Shown: positions 32,487 to 45,000 of the stretch, piece after piece
How positions within the stretch are numbered: the stretch's first letter is position 1
How the letters are laid out: each line of letters opens with the position of its first letter
Program-made: the position numbers and the translations under genes
The notes under the pieces: model-generated
What the model saw: only the letters and a program-made list of their open reading frames with translations
Databases searched by the model: none
Told to the model about the DNA's origin: nothing
NCBI GenBank assembly: GCA_951799425.1
Contig: OX637406.1
Span: 30,684,390 to 30,748,389 of the forward strand
Direction: 5' to 3'
DNA from: Ilex aquifolium
Lineage: Eukaryota > Streptophyta > Magnoliopsida > Aquifoliales > Aquifoliaceae
Length of the DNA: 64,000 nucleotides

Positions 32487-34148
32487 CATATATATTTATA
32501 TATATTTCATAAATGAATGCTACACCTTTCATGTCATGTCATGAGATGGAACTCACACATGAAATGCAAACCCGAGCCCTCCATCGGCTCCCATAACACA
32601 TGCAATGCCATGTGTATGCGTCCTGGCATTCCAAGCCCCGCCATTAATGTTAGACATCCAATGACCATTTTAGAAAAATCCCGTGTCTTGTTTGGGGTGG
32701 GTATTTATGGACTTCCACCAATAGGTACCCAACCGACATGACATCTATGGACTTCCATCAATGGTTCCATGTACACTGACACACTTTATGAACTCAATAC
32801 CAACGGGAGTGCGTATTCAAAATTTCTGGGTTTTGCACTCGAGGGAGAATCTAACCCTTTTTGCTAACCTTGACACTTATTTTCAATACAACCCGTGCGA
32901 CTCAGTCGAACCTAGGTCCATTCTTTTCGAGCCCACGTATTAACTCACCAAGGATGGTGTTTGATTAAAATCACGCACACACACCCATACTCATGTCAAA
33001 TGCACACGAATGCGATGCTACCCATGCAAATGCAAATGTGATATACAATTGTAATTCACAATGTCATGTTCCTCATATCATGAGCATATAGTGAACACAT
33101 CCAATTTCCTTAATGTCAATTATATCCTAAGCATATAACAACATTTCATAATGTCACTAAGCATGTTATAGCATATTCAATCCAAACAACATGCTTGTAT
33201 CCCTAAGCATTTTACTAAACAGTTAGTAGAAAAAATATGTAAACACATAGCATGCCCAACAATCCATTTCATGAAATTCAGACCAAACAATCTCATCCAA
33301 CCAAAATCATGCAAGAATTGGTTTAAACATAGTCTCATACCCATTTTCCATACTCTAGCTACACTATGTGTATGCTAAACCAGAGAATTCATCTCTAATC
33401 ATTCTACACATTTCATATACAACCCTAGGTTGGAATTAAACCTAGTTAGGAAAGGAACTCTACAGCTTGTAGCATATATTCGCGTAGGAGACGTCCTAAC
33501 GATCTCAAATCAAGCTTTCAAAACTCGATCCCGAAAATCCCATCCTTGAGATCTTGGCAAAGCTCACGATCTTTGGTATGTATGCATAACTCTCGTCTTG
33601 TAGAATAACTTTATCTCTTGGCCCGAAAAGATCGGACGGTCGGATCGTCGTGGATCGGCCATCATACAACTTTATCTCTGTGGTTTTTCTCCCTCTTCTT
33701 TCTCCCTCTCTCTTTTGTAGAAAATGCAAGCACACAATGGGGGAAAATCTGATTTCCCCCCTTTTTATACTCTCCAATTGCATGGCTCACAATGCGCCAC
33801 ACGTCCCTCTTCGATTGGTCTAATTTTATCCCGGATCAATTAAATCTTATCCCGTGTTAAGTTTAGTGCATTTTTATTGAACTAAATTTAAATTATTTCT
33901 TGGGTTTCGCAATTGAATTCTAATTGCGTTTATTTTAGTCGCGCGATGACTAATTGCCTCGTAAAACACAAAAATTCTGACTATTTCATGAAAATTGACT
34001 AGGTAGGTAGATTTTGCGAGACGAATCCAACAGTGAGGTCCGTTTCGTCATCCGAGTTCTAAAAAAATTTGAGATTTCAACCTGTACTGTAATGACTAAT
34101 TACCATTTTATCATTTTTCATAAAATTTTAGTTTTCCCGAGTTTTACA
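31486..34148 (-). mobile_element. Solo LTR F2
   Basis: 2663 bp bounded by TGTGACGCCC and GAGTTTTACA, with perfect 5-bp duplications ATGTA at 31481-31485 and 34149-34153. On the - strand a TATAAAAAGG box lies near 33770, about 380 bp from the LTR start, supporting - sense. Degenerate GTACCGGTAC words occur at about 31810-32070 and a TA microsatellite near 32450-32480. Short frames in it are not conserved between F copies. Confidence 0.92.
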
Positions 34149-34738
34149 ATGTACACCATGATTTTTCAATTTTTGTGATTTATTGAATGTAATTCACATC
34201 TTAAAAAACTTGATATCTATAGTTGAGATGCATGTATAACCTATGTGAGTCTTGTGACATTCTTTCTTGGAGGGTTAAAATACATTTACTAAAAAAACTT
34301 GTAAAACTCGAGAAAATTTAAAATTTTATTGTGAAAAGGAAAAGTGGTAATTAGCCGTTACGGTACGGGTTGAAAATCTAAATTTTTCTAGAACTTGGAT
34401 GACAAAATGAACATCGCAGTTGGATTCGTCTCCTGAAATCTAGTTACCCAGCCAATTTTCATTGAATTATGAGACAATCAGATTTTTCACGTTTTATGAT
34501 GTGATCGGGTGTTTCATGACCAAAATAAATGCGATCGGGTTTTAATTACGAAACATGAAAAATAATTTAAATTTAGTTCAAATAAAATATTTTGAACATA
34601 ATACAGAACAAAATTTAATTGATTCGGGATAAAATCGGATCAAGAAAAGACAGGGCGTGTGGCGCAATGAGAGCCAAGTATTAAGGGGTACAAATAAGGG
34701 AGAAAATCAAAATTTCTCTCCATATACACCAAATTTTT

Positions 34739-34739
<1 letters not shown>

Positions 34740-34812
<73 letters not shown>
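34740..34812 (+). repeat. (TA)n(GA)n microsatellite
   Basis: A TA run followed directly by a GA run, in F4 near the LTR start. Absent at the same place in F1-F3. Confidence 0.95.
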
Positions 34813-34817
<5 letters not shown>

Positions 34818-35911
34818 AATTGGATCTAGGGCCAACCGTTCGTTTAATCGCTTCGGGCCAAGAACAAGAGTTGTTCTACGCGATGAGAGCTAAGTCTACG
34901 CACCAAAAATCAAAGATTTCACTGAAGTCTCAAGAACAGGATTTTTTGAAATCAAGGTTTAAAGTTTGAGTTGGGTTTCTTGGAATTTCCTCTACGTTTA
35001 TTACACTTTAAGAGGTAGGGTTCCTTTCCTAACTAGGTTTATTTCTGACCTGGGGTTGAAATATGAAATGGTTAGGGTGTTAGAGATGTAACCTCATGTA
35101 TGACACATACCTATTGTAGTTGATATGTGGAAAATGGGTATAAGAATGATTAAAATCAATTTTTGCATGAATTAGGTTTTGGTGAAATTGTTTATTGGAA
35201 TTTTAAGATGAATGTGTTGAGTGAGCATGTTATATGTTTACATTTATGCCTTGAAGGTGTTTGATAAAATACCTATGTTAATTAAGTATGTTATTTGCAT
35301 TGAATATGTTATAACATGCTTGGGATTGCTGTTGGAAAATGTTGTTATATACATGTTCAAAATATGTTCATGATATGTTGAACATGACATTGGAATTTGC
35401 AATTGTACATTTACATTGCATATGCACGGGTAGCATCACATTCGTGGGCAATTGACATGAGTGTGAGTGTGTGTGCATATTTTTGATCAAACACCGTTCT
35501 TGGTGGTTTGATGCGTGGGCATGGGAAGGTTGGACCTAGGTCCAACTGAGTCGTACGGGTTGCATGGAAAAACTTGTGTCGGGTATAGCAAGAAGGGCTA
35601 GATTCTCTCATGGGTGCAAGACCTGGTTACTAGTTTATACACTTTCGACGGTGAAAGTCCAAAAAAGTGTATCGGTGTAAGTGGAACCGGAGGTGGGATA
35701 CCAAAATCTGTGTCGGTGTGGTGGACCGACACCTACCCAACAAAGACACATGAATTTATAAAATGGTCATCGGATGCGTAGCATTAATGGCGAGGGCTTG
35801 GAATGCCCGGATTCATACGCATGGTATTGCATGTGTTATGAGAGCCAGTTGAAGGCTCGGGTTGCATTGCATGTGTGAGTCTCACCTCATGACATGGCAT
35901 GGCGTTGTGGC

Positions 35912-38368
35912 TGTGACGCCCCAAATTTCCGGGAGTCCAATAGTAACCGTTGACCACCCGTCAACCCGCGGAAATACCCGTGGATGTCACTCAACCTAAC
36001 ACCACGGTAGTAACATCCCCTTAACCGGGATCTTAACTCACAATTGTTAACCGGATTCGATTATTCATTTGGGTTCAACCAATATTCAATATACCATGAT
36101 TTATACTCCATTATAGTCCATTTACATCATTGGAGGGAAGGAAAATGTAGATTGAAAATAGGGCGAAGCAGTGTGAACATCTGAAAATTTTGAAGAGAGT
36201 ACCGGTACCCAGTACCGGTACCATACCGTACTGGTACCGGTATTGTCAACCCACTGGAAAGGGAGTACCGGTACCCAGTACCGGTACCATACAGTACCGG
36301 TACCCAGTACCGGTACTCTCTGCCCAGTTTCGCCATTTTCAACCATTTTTCAATTCCAATTCATTCAAAACCTCTCCCAATTCGTCAAATACATGTTTGA
36401 CAAGGATTTCCATACAAAACATGGTTTGTACAAGTTCCATTACAATTGATTCTATATATTTACATATCAAAACGGAATTCTTACAAAAACTTTACAAAAC
36501 AACAATAAAAGCCACAAGTCGGCTTTCTTCAACTTTGGGGCTCGAAATGGGAGCCGTCCGCCGGTGTGAACCCCGCACCTGAAATGTTTTTCCCACAAAG
36601 GGTGAGCCACGCTCAATAGGGTATCTCCTAATGAGGCTACTCCCTAACCTATATGCATATGAAATGTTCACATGCCACAAAACCACAATTCATAACATTC
36701 CAAGCAAGGAAATATATTCAATGATGGAATTTGCAATGCCATGCTATGGAATGAGGTGAGACCCACTCATGCATATCAACCGAGCCCTTCCCGGCTCCTC
36801 TACACATGCAAGTGCCAATGTGTACCAATCCGTCATTTATGTTGCACATCAAATGACCTTTCATTCTAGGGTCTTTATAGGGGTGGATGTTCATGGACTC
36901 ACACCAAAGGTCACCCAACCTACACGGAATTTATGGACTTCCACCAACGGTTCCGCGTACACCGACACACTTTATGGACTCTTATACCAATGGAGTGCGT
37001 CTCCAATCACCGGGTCTCTCACCCGAGGGATTTTCTAGCCCTTCTTGCTACCCCAACCCTATCAACATATAAACCATGCGACTCGACTAGGTCATCGACC
37101 CATATTACCCGAGCCCACTCGTCATCCACCACGCGTGGTGAAGACAAACAACCATGCACACACACCCACTAAATGCGATGTTCCCGTGCATATGCAATGT
37201 GATGCTCCATTGCAACAATAATACAATGTTCGATATGGTATGAGTGACATATGAACATTCTCATCACAATTCACACATCTCATGGCAAAATCATATCATA
37301 AGCATAAAATTTCCATACTTTCTTACAATGTCAATATATCACAAGCATGTATATATATCAACATTTAATCTTGATCAACAACCAAGTATGTCATCACATC
37401 ATCAATAAATAACACACTTCAATTTCAAGGCATAAAATAAACACATAGCATGCCCACACTTCACATAGCCCAAGAGTCACATTGGGTTAATTTCATATAC
37501 TCTATCCTAGAAATTTCATTTAGAAACTTCTAATTACCAATTCAATTAGAATTGATTTCAACCCATTTCATCCAATATCACAACCATAGGCAAATGACAT
37601 ACATATATATCTATATCTATGCATTTACCCATTTCACCTAAGCATTCTAGGTGTGGAATAAACCTTGGTAGGAGGGAACCCTACCTCTTGAAGCGTGGAG
37701 AACCACGTTGAGAAGCCTCCTAAACCCGATTCAAGCTCTAAGCCCTAGCTTCCAAAATCCCGTCCTTGGAATTTCGCCCAAACCCGACCTCCTTGGTATG
37801 GTTTTGTAGCTCTTGGCGAGGAGAACAACTTTCTCTCTTGGCTCGAGTTGATTTGAGTTCCGTGGAGACGAGAATCTTAGAGAGAAGGTGGAGAAAAACC
37901 CTAGCTTCCCTCTCTTGTTTTCACGTTGGAATCGGCTGAGCAAAATGGGGAGAAAATCAGATTTTCTCCCCTTTAAATACTCTTTAAATGCTTGGCCCAC
38001 AATGCGCCACACATCCCTTATTTCCCGGGTCCGTTTTAACCCCGAAACGATTAATTTTCGCTCCGATTTAAGTTCAAAATATTTTTATTTTAACTTGCCG
38101 TCATTATCTCCCAAAATTTACAATTTTATTCTAAATTTTCGTTTTTGGGTCTCCCGAGGTCCAACCGCCTCGTAAAACGTGAAAAATCTGACTAACTCGG
38201 AATTCAATGAAATTTAACAGGCTAACTAGATTTCGCGAGACGAATCCAACGGTGATGTCCGTTTCGTCATCCGAGCTCTAGAAAAATTCAGGTTTACAAC
38301 CTGTACCATAGTGGCAAATTACATTTTTGCCCTTTTTCGCAAAAGTTCAAATTTTCTCGGGTTTTACA
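35912..38368 (-). mobile_element. Solo LTR F3, nested in F4 in opposite orientation
   Basis: 2457 bp bounded by TGTGACGCCC and GGGTTTTACA with perfect 5-bp duplications GTGGC at 35907-35911 and 38369-38373. F4 resumes immediately to the right, so this is a clean insertion of one family member into another. Confidence 0.93.
36199..36316 (+). repeat. GTACCGGTAC palindrome array in F3
   Basis: Several exact or near copies of the palindrome GTACCGGTAC, joined by CCAGTACCGGTACCATAC-type spacers. Open frames across it on both strands (TGTGYRYWVPV-like) are by-products of the repeat. Confidence 0.9.
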
Positions 38369-39229
38369 GTGGCATTCATTGTTGAATTATATATTCTTGA
38401 GTGAATGGTTGATTGTTGAATTGCATGTGAACATTTCATATGCATCTGGGTTAGAGAGCAGCCTCTTTAGGAGATACCCTATTGAGCGTGACTCACCTTT
38501 TATGGGAACAACATTTCAGGTGCGGGACAAGTGCCGGTGGATGGCTCTCATATGGGACCTTGTTGAGAAGAAGCCAGAATTGTGGCTTTAAGCTTACATT
38601 TTATAAAACAATGATGTAAATTATTTTGGACTTGTAATATCATATAAAAAATTGTATAATGAACACACATGGACTATATTTTGTGTAAAATTAGTTGTTA
38701 TATGAGCTTGGGTGAATGTTGTATAAGTTTGGATGAGTTAAAGTTGAGGATTAGAAAGAATTGGAGAAATTCTGCGCCTAGGTACCGATACCTCGACATA
38801 CGAGCACCAGTACTTGGATTCCAGAGGGCTCAACTACCGGTACCTCGATGGACAGTGGGCTCAAGTACCGGTATCACGACATTAGGTACTGGTACCTAAA
38901 AACTAGAAAGAACCTGGAAACAAGAAGCCCAAGTACCAATACGTGGCAAACTGAAGGCTCAGGTACTGGTACCATGTGGGGTAGGTACCGGTACCTTTTC
39001 CAAAATTTTCAAAAAAATTTAAATGTAACTTTGCCAAGCTTTCAGGCCTTGAGCCTTCTTGTTTAAAGGATGAAATTTGAATAATAATAAGGACAAATTG
39101 ATGTATATTGGACCTTGGAAGGGTCATATGAAGACGTGGCGCCGGGTTATGTGGCATACACGGGTACTTCCGCAGGTTGATGGGTAATCAACGGGTTAAT
39201 AAAGGACCCCCGGTTTAAGGGGCGTCACA

Positions 39230-40433
39230 AGACTACACGTTTTATTTCAGTCTCTTTCAATAATCTCATTATTTTTGTTTTGGTTAGAGTGTATGAGACG
39301 ATTAGTTGATTTTATCTTAATGTTAAAAGTACTTTGCCATGTATTCCTAAGACATGATTTTAGGCCATTTTTTTTAATTTATTTGAGCCTTAGCCTGTTC
39401 TTTCTTGACATTATCCGTAGTAGCCGTGATTGAGTTTTAATGAGAATTTTGTTTCTTAACCATGTAATGATCTTACCTAGGTTATCCTAGGACTGATATT
39501 GTTTACAATTTGGAAAGGGAATGATGGCTACTTAAAAAAAAGTAGAGGAGGAAGGTTAGTACTTGAGCTTATTACCGACATTTGAAAGAAAAAAAAAAAA
39601 AGAAAGAGAAAAGAAGAAAAAAATAAAGTATCTTTGAAAAAGTGCTGGGAAGGAAAAGATAGAAAAATACATGTTTTCAGCTATTATTTTCAAATAAGGA
39701 GATTTGGGTAGAAAAATTATATTTTTGGAATACTCTTTTGAATTCCTTATTAGCCTTCGATTCTACAACCCATTCACCCAAGGCCACATTACAACCATCG
39801 AAAAGTCCTATTTGATCTTGGGGATTGTGACAAGTGTATGTACCCAGTAAGGAAATATGAGATATACCAACTGCATTACTTTCATTTACTTTAACATTCT
39901 TTCATGAGTATGTCAAGTTCGTTTCATTTGAATAATGTTTTTATTTCAAAAATATATGTGAAATAGTCACTATAATCAGAGGTATTCTATTCTGAGAGTG
40001 AATCCTTGGTAAGATTTGTGTCAAAGCTTACATTGGATAGCTAATAGAGATATGAATGTTGTTTGATAAATATCTTAAATTGCATAATCATTTCATACAC
40101 ACGAATTTCTAATGCTAATATGAATGTGAATGCTTTTATATAGCATTTAAATCTATATTTTAGCTTTTATGTGAATGATTTGAGTGGATGGTGAATTATT
40201 TTTAAAATTTATTGTTATTTATGAAATAATAATATGTTCTAAATTTATGTATGAATAAAAGGAAGTTTGTAGATATCTTCACTGGAAACCTTCACAAGAC
40301 AAAACTCGTCCACTAGGGGTAACCTAGGAGTTTAAAAGCTTGTTGCATATGATAAATGCAATTGTGATTCCTACGAAAATGGCTATGTATTTTTATTTTT
40401 ATTCTTAGTTTGCTAGGGACTAGCCTGATTTTA
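39230..40433 (+). other. 3' untranslated region of E
   Basis: It resembles the 3' UTR of A/B/C block by block: TTTTAGGCCATT...TTGAGCCTTAG near 39360, the ACAACCCATTC...GGCCACATTACAACC block near 39760, and GGAAACCTTCACAAGACAAA...CTCGTCCACTAGGGG near 40280. No gene is seen. It ends in TTTGCTAGGGACTAGCC, the counterpart of the stretch just before A's polypurine tract, but a clean tract is not evident. Confidence 0.65.
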
Positions 40434-41621
40434 TGTCTCATATCATTCATCTTAGCTATGTTAGTTATCTATTTGTTTTATTGTACTTTAGTTTTGTGTT
40501 TTATGGAGCATATTCGGGTTTGCAGGTAAATGAATATAAAATGGATGATTTACAATCATATGGATGATATGGAAGCTTTGGAGATGGTTGGACTTGAACT
40601 GGGACCATTAGAGCAAAAATGGAGAAAACGTGAAGTTCTATCGGTAGGTAAATCTGATTCATACAGGTAGGTCAAAACAGAAAGCTGTTCTACCAGTAGG
40701 TCATTTCTCACCTATTGGTAGGCCAAAAATAGAAAGTTGTTCTATTGGTAGGTCTGGATGTGCTTCCTACCAATAGAAGCAGAAAAATTCAAAAAAAGGG
40801 GATATTTTCATATTTTTTACTGGTCAATCTTCAAGCTATCTTCCTTAAAGCTTATTGGAGGAAAAATAAAGACTATTGATGGACTAGGACTCTCCATATT
40901 AGCCAACTCTTTGGAGATGTCTTGGAGATATTTTTAGAGATTTTCTCGGAATAAGAGATAGACATAAAAGGAAAGAAGATCTCTAAAAATATGCCATATT
41001 TCTCTCCCCTTTTTCCTATATATACCAACCCATGGGAGCTCTTAGAGGACACACCGCTTCCTCCTAGGACGATTTCCACGAGGGTTGCCCCTCCTCGAGG
41101 GTTTTTCCAAAGATTAAAGTTATTTTGTTGATTAAATAACCAAAGTTGAAAACACGGGTTATATGTATATCTTCTTAATTATCCGTAGACAACTAAGACT
41201 TGACACAGACAATTCTTCGAATTATTACAATCAACGTGAATGTAATGCTTTTCAATCAATTTAAATACACATTTTTTTGTTTTTTTGTTTTTTTGATTTT
41301 AAGTTGAATATTTTTCGTTCAAGGGCGTTTGATTACAAACTTGAATGAGTTATAAATTAGGTCAAAATTCATATTCACTGTGAGATGAACTTTGATGATT
41401 AACCGATTTCTTTTAATATTGTCTTTTAGTCTTTTTCAATCAATTATTCACTTTTCCAAAAAAACCAAAAATATTTTTACTTTCATTTTTATTTCAACAC
41501 CATCCAAATTTGTACTTCGTTTTTTGTAAGGAGACGACATCGCTAATCAACTGAGTTACTAAATGATATATTCCCGCGCTTGGGAACCATTTTATTATCT
41601 ACCTACTTTTGATGACAAGCA
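40434..41621 (+). repeat. 3' LTR of E
   Basis: The right end (GATGACAAGCA, 41621) is fixed by comparison with the 5' copy; the left end is estimated from the position equivalent to A's LTR border. It carries degenerate copies of CTACCGGTAG at about 40638-40790 (CTATCGGTAG, CTACCAGTAG, CTATTGGTAG twice, CTACCAATAG) and TATATATA at 41017-41024. Confidence 0.7.
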
Positions 41622-43094
41622 CAATGGATTTGTCAAACAATCAAGATCTTCAACTCCAATTAAGGTAGAATCTCTAGTGGTAGCCTTGGATTTCTAGTGA
41701 GGTCAATCTCAGTGTGAGGTTGGATGGATTCTCTAGTGGTAGCCTTAGATCTTAGGGATCTAGGTTAGTGGTGGAAGCTCTCTAGGTGGAAGATGTATTT
41801 TCTCTCTTAAAAATCTCACAAGAGGCATAACCTAGCTGTGGAAAAAGGCTCTCTTTATTTATAGGTTCGGAGTAAGGGTAGTCTTGGTAAACAATAAAAC
41901 TCAGATTCATGAACGACTGCTAGATCAGTGGGAGGGCGGTCATAAGACAGTTGGCACTGAAAAAAAATCGTGTTTCAGTCCTGACCAGGACTTCTGATCA
42001 CTCGAGCGACTATAAGCATCACTCGAGCAACTATGAAGGACTGCTAAAGCAAGCTCATAGAGCGAATTCTGTACTCCTCTTTGGCCTTTTTCTATTTTAT
42101 TCCCTAAGTCATAAAGAGACCGCTCTAGCGAAGGTTAGCGACCATAGATCGGTCCCTATAAATTTTTAAAGTACAAAATCAAGCAAAAAACTTGTCCTCT
42201 TGAGCACTAAAGGGTGTTGCTCAAGTGGGGTCCGATAATGGCTCAATCTATGTTTTCAAAACTCAAAATTGTTTAGAAAAACTCTTCTTTTCAAAACACC
42301 TAGGATCCATACTTGGATTGCTTCCAATTCCATTTTCATCCTAATCATCCGAAGTTAAAATAACTAAGGGTTCATCTTAGGTGTCTAGGATGTTATTTTT
42401 TTCCAAAGCATGAAGGTGCATACGGAGTTTAAATGATGTTGCTTTGATGCTTGATCTCATCCATTCAATGACACTTTTGGATTTTCAACTTGATAGCATC
42501 ATGACTATGAAAAATATTGAAATTTACAATGGACTCCACGAAATTAGCCAATTATAAAATTTGATCTAACAATGCTTTTCGCAAGATATTGGTTTAGTAG
42601 TGATGTGCAGGACTATGATCTTCAAGCTACATTCAAAGAAGTAGTTGAGATTTATTTACAATTTTTTTTGTTCAATGGTTTGAGAGTTGTAATCTTAATT
42701 TCTTGTGCATTTTGTCACGAAATTGGCAAATAGAAGATTGTTAGATCATGTTTTGTAATTGACTAATTTTGTGGAGTCCTTTGTAAATCTTAACCTATTT
42801 CATGGTTACTTGGGGGGAGGAGATCATGCATCAAATCTATATCAAAAGAACTCTGTGTGCAGCTTCTTTCTTAGTTCAAGGTAACGACATAGAGACATAA
42901 GATGATCCCTTGGTTTCATAGACTGAGGAGAATTAGTGATAAATAGAATCAATATTAGATCTCCTAGGTGTTCTTCAAAGAAAGGTTTTTTTACACCATT
43001 TGTGTGTTTTGAAAACATAGAATTGAGACATCATCGGATCCCTCTTGAAAACACCCTTTAGTGTTCAAGAGGACAAGTTTTTTGCTTTGTTTTA
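41622..43094. repeat. Fold-back sequence G, left arm, loop and first part of right arm
   Basis: The region 41622-42585 reads, reverse-complemented, like 42735-43094 followed by 63610-64000. Examples: AAACTTGTCCTCTTGAGCAC at 42188 against GTGTTCAAGAGGACAAGTTT at 43060, and CTTTATTTATAGG near 41850 against CCTATAAATAGGG near 63897. The arms are visibly diverged, with a loop of about 150 bp around 42590-42735. It may be an old fold-back or long-TIR DNA transposon, or two inverted LTRs; no transposase is present. Element D is inserted in the right arm. No gene is seen. Confidence 0.6.
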
Positions 43095-45000
43095 TGTGAG
43101 ACCCAATCATGCATTGCATGCATATGAACAAAATTTTGTGGGCTAAATTGCAATTATGTGAAATTATTAAAGGGTTAATTGAATTAAATCTTTCATAACC
43201 ATGATGTGTGTGAGCATACATTGGGTATGTGGACCCCGTTAATGATGTATTAGTGATACCTATTTATGGATATTTCAAGTGTGAAAATACTAGTGGGTCG
43301 ATTTCGAAATCACTTAAAAACTTGGGGGGAGGCAATCGTAATTAACTCATTAAAATGGGACACCTTTATAGATGTTGGCAATATATATATATATATATAT
43401 ATATACACGTGTGTGTGTGTGTGAGTGTGCCATGTGTATGTGTGTGTGTGTTTTAAGGTGTGGAAATGTGTGTGTGTGTTTAATATATCATTAAGTGTGT
43501 GTGTGTGTGTGTGTTCTGATTATGCTGGGAAACCAAGAGTGAGGAGAGCAAGAGAGAAAGGGGAAAAAAGAAAGAGAAAAAGAAAGAAAGAAAGAAAGAA
43601 AAATAGGTGTGTTCCTTTGAGCCGAAAGCAAGAAGGAAGAGAGAGAAGAAGAAGGTATATGAGATTAATTTTAAGCATGTTTATGTGATTAATTTTAGTA
43701 TGTACGTAAATATGGGGGCTGTTTTATTTGGAATTAGTGACTGTTTTAATTTAATTGCATGGACTGTTTTGGTCAATTTTAATGGGCTGTTTTAATTTAA
43801 ATTTCATGGGCTGATTTAGTTTCATGTCAAAAAAGATTTTGTATGGGTGTAATTAAGTATATTTAGCATAATTAACGGGCTGCTAATTAAAGGTTCCAAA
43901 TGGGTATTAAATTGAAGGTGAAAAAAATGTGAAAAATGGTCATTTGCGATGTTCGATATGTTTTTCAAGGGCTAGGATGGAACCAAAATTATGGGAGTGA
44001 GGGGGAGAGTTTAAGGGTGCAATTAGGGGGCTGATTTGCATGATTTAGTGAGTGTGTGAGTTTAGGTATAATTGTTTTAAAAGAAACGTACGATAGAAGT
44101 TGGAAATGGGTATCGGTAATGCCGAAACCCTTATTTCTAAATGTTATTATCACATGTGTGAATTTTAATCGAAATGACCTGAAATTTTGCTTGCAGCACT
44201 TTTAAATGATGTTTGATGTGATAATGTGACTTTCGAATGCAAATGAGTATAATGTCTGGTGCGAAATACATGAAATGCCGGAACTGCAGTTTTTAGGATT
44301 CGGGGTCGAAATGTGTGAAAATGGACCCCCGGTCAATGTGTTTGACCTACTTAATCCTAATTATGATTAATGTGAGTGATTTTGGAAATTTGGGGATAAA
44401 ATGTGATCCCTAGAACAAAAGTACTAATGTGCGAGTGGATAGTGCGGTAACCGGAGTTACCGAGACACTTTGGGGTGCATCATTTTGCATGCATTAGGTC
44501 ATGATTAATTATTATATGTGATAAAAATATTGATATTGTAATTACAAATGTGTTAGGTGGAACAGGTGAGACAGTCGGTGTTGGAACAGATACGGTAACA
44601 CCGGAAGGATCCACCAATAAGACCGAAGGGTCGTAGATCTGTATATTTGAGGTGGGTGTATATCTTTATATGTTTTGAAAATGCTATTATAAGATGACAG
44701 TAAATGATAGAATTTAATAGCATTTGTCCAGGATTATGTGCTATGTGCTTATGTGATTGAATGATGCTTTGTATTGTGTATTGTGTATTGTGGAATGTGG
44801 CGCACTGTTTGAGATAGGGGCGTCGATGCCTGATCACTGGGCGTGCAGTGGTGTGCTAGCATTGTGGTGTTCCCAGGAGGTTCAGGAGACAGATCCATGT
44901 GGGATCGATTACCCGATGAGGGGTAGTATGGATGTGATGTGGCTTGTGAATTCTTTGGAATTGGAATGATGCTGTTGTTTGATACGTGTATCTACGTAGT
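43095..45000 (+). repeat. 5' LTR of D, left part
   Basis: Starts TGTGAGACCCAATCATGC and matches 61154 onward. It includes AT, GT and GAAA microsatellites at 43380-43600. Interrupted at 45000 by element C. Short frames in it recur in the 3' LTR only because the LTRs are duplicates. Confidence 0.92.
44996..45000. other. Target-site duplication of element C (left)
   Basis: GTAGT, repeated at 59190-59194. The uninterrupted version (TACGTAGTATCTACC) is seen in D's 3' LTR near 63072. Confidence 0.93.

Larger units (their letters stand above)
34300..39229 (+). mobile_element. Solo LTR F4, split by F3
   Basis: Starts TGTAAAACTC and ends GGGGCGTCACA, the reverse orientation to F1-F3. Flanks are AAACT (34295-34299) and AGACT (39230-39234), a 4/5 match. 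Without F3 and its duplication it is about 2.47 kb. It carries an AT/AG microsatellite at 34740-34812 and degenerate GTACCGGTAC words at 38779-38995. No internal region. Confidence 0.88.
27359..41621 (+). mobile_element. Non-autonomous Athila-related LTR element E, split by nested solo LTRs
   Basis: Pieces: the 5' LTR right part (27359-27773), an Athila-like PBS, gag-derived scraps, a tail similar to the 3' UTR of A/B/C, and a 3' LTR (about 40434-41621). Without the nested F LTRs the internal part is only about 2.8 kb. No protease, RT, RNase H or integrase can be seen. The two LTR parts differ by about 7% by eye, making E clearly older than A, B and C. It was probably copied by enzymes of autonomous relatives sharing its PBS and 3' UTR. 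The left LTR end is not visible because B is inserted there. The 3' LTR start is approximate. Confidence 0.75.

Noticed and set aside
36122-36582. Overlapping open frames on both strands rich in Tyr, Gly, Thr, Val and Pro
   Set aside because: They only translate the GTACCGGTAC palindrome array in solo LTR F3; nothing supports expression or conservation.
42310-42950. Possible transposase remnant in the middle of fold-back G
   Set aside because: No frame of useful length or recognisable motif; the stretch is mostly inverted-repeat arm.
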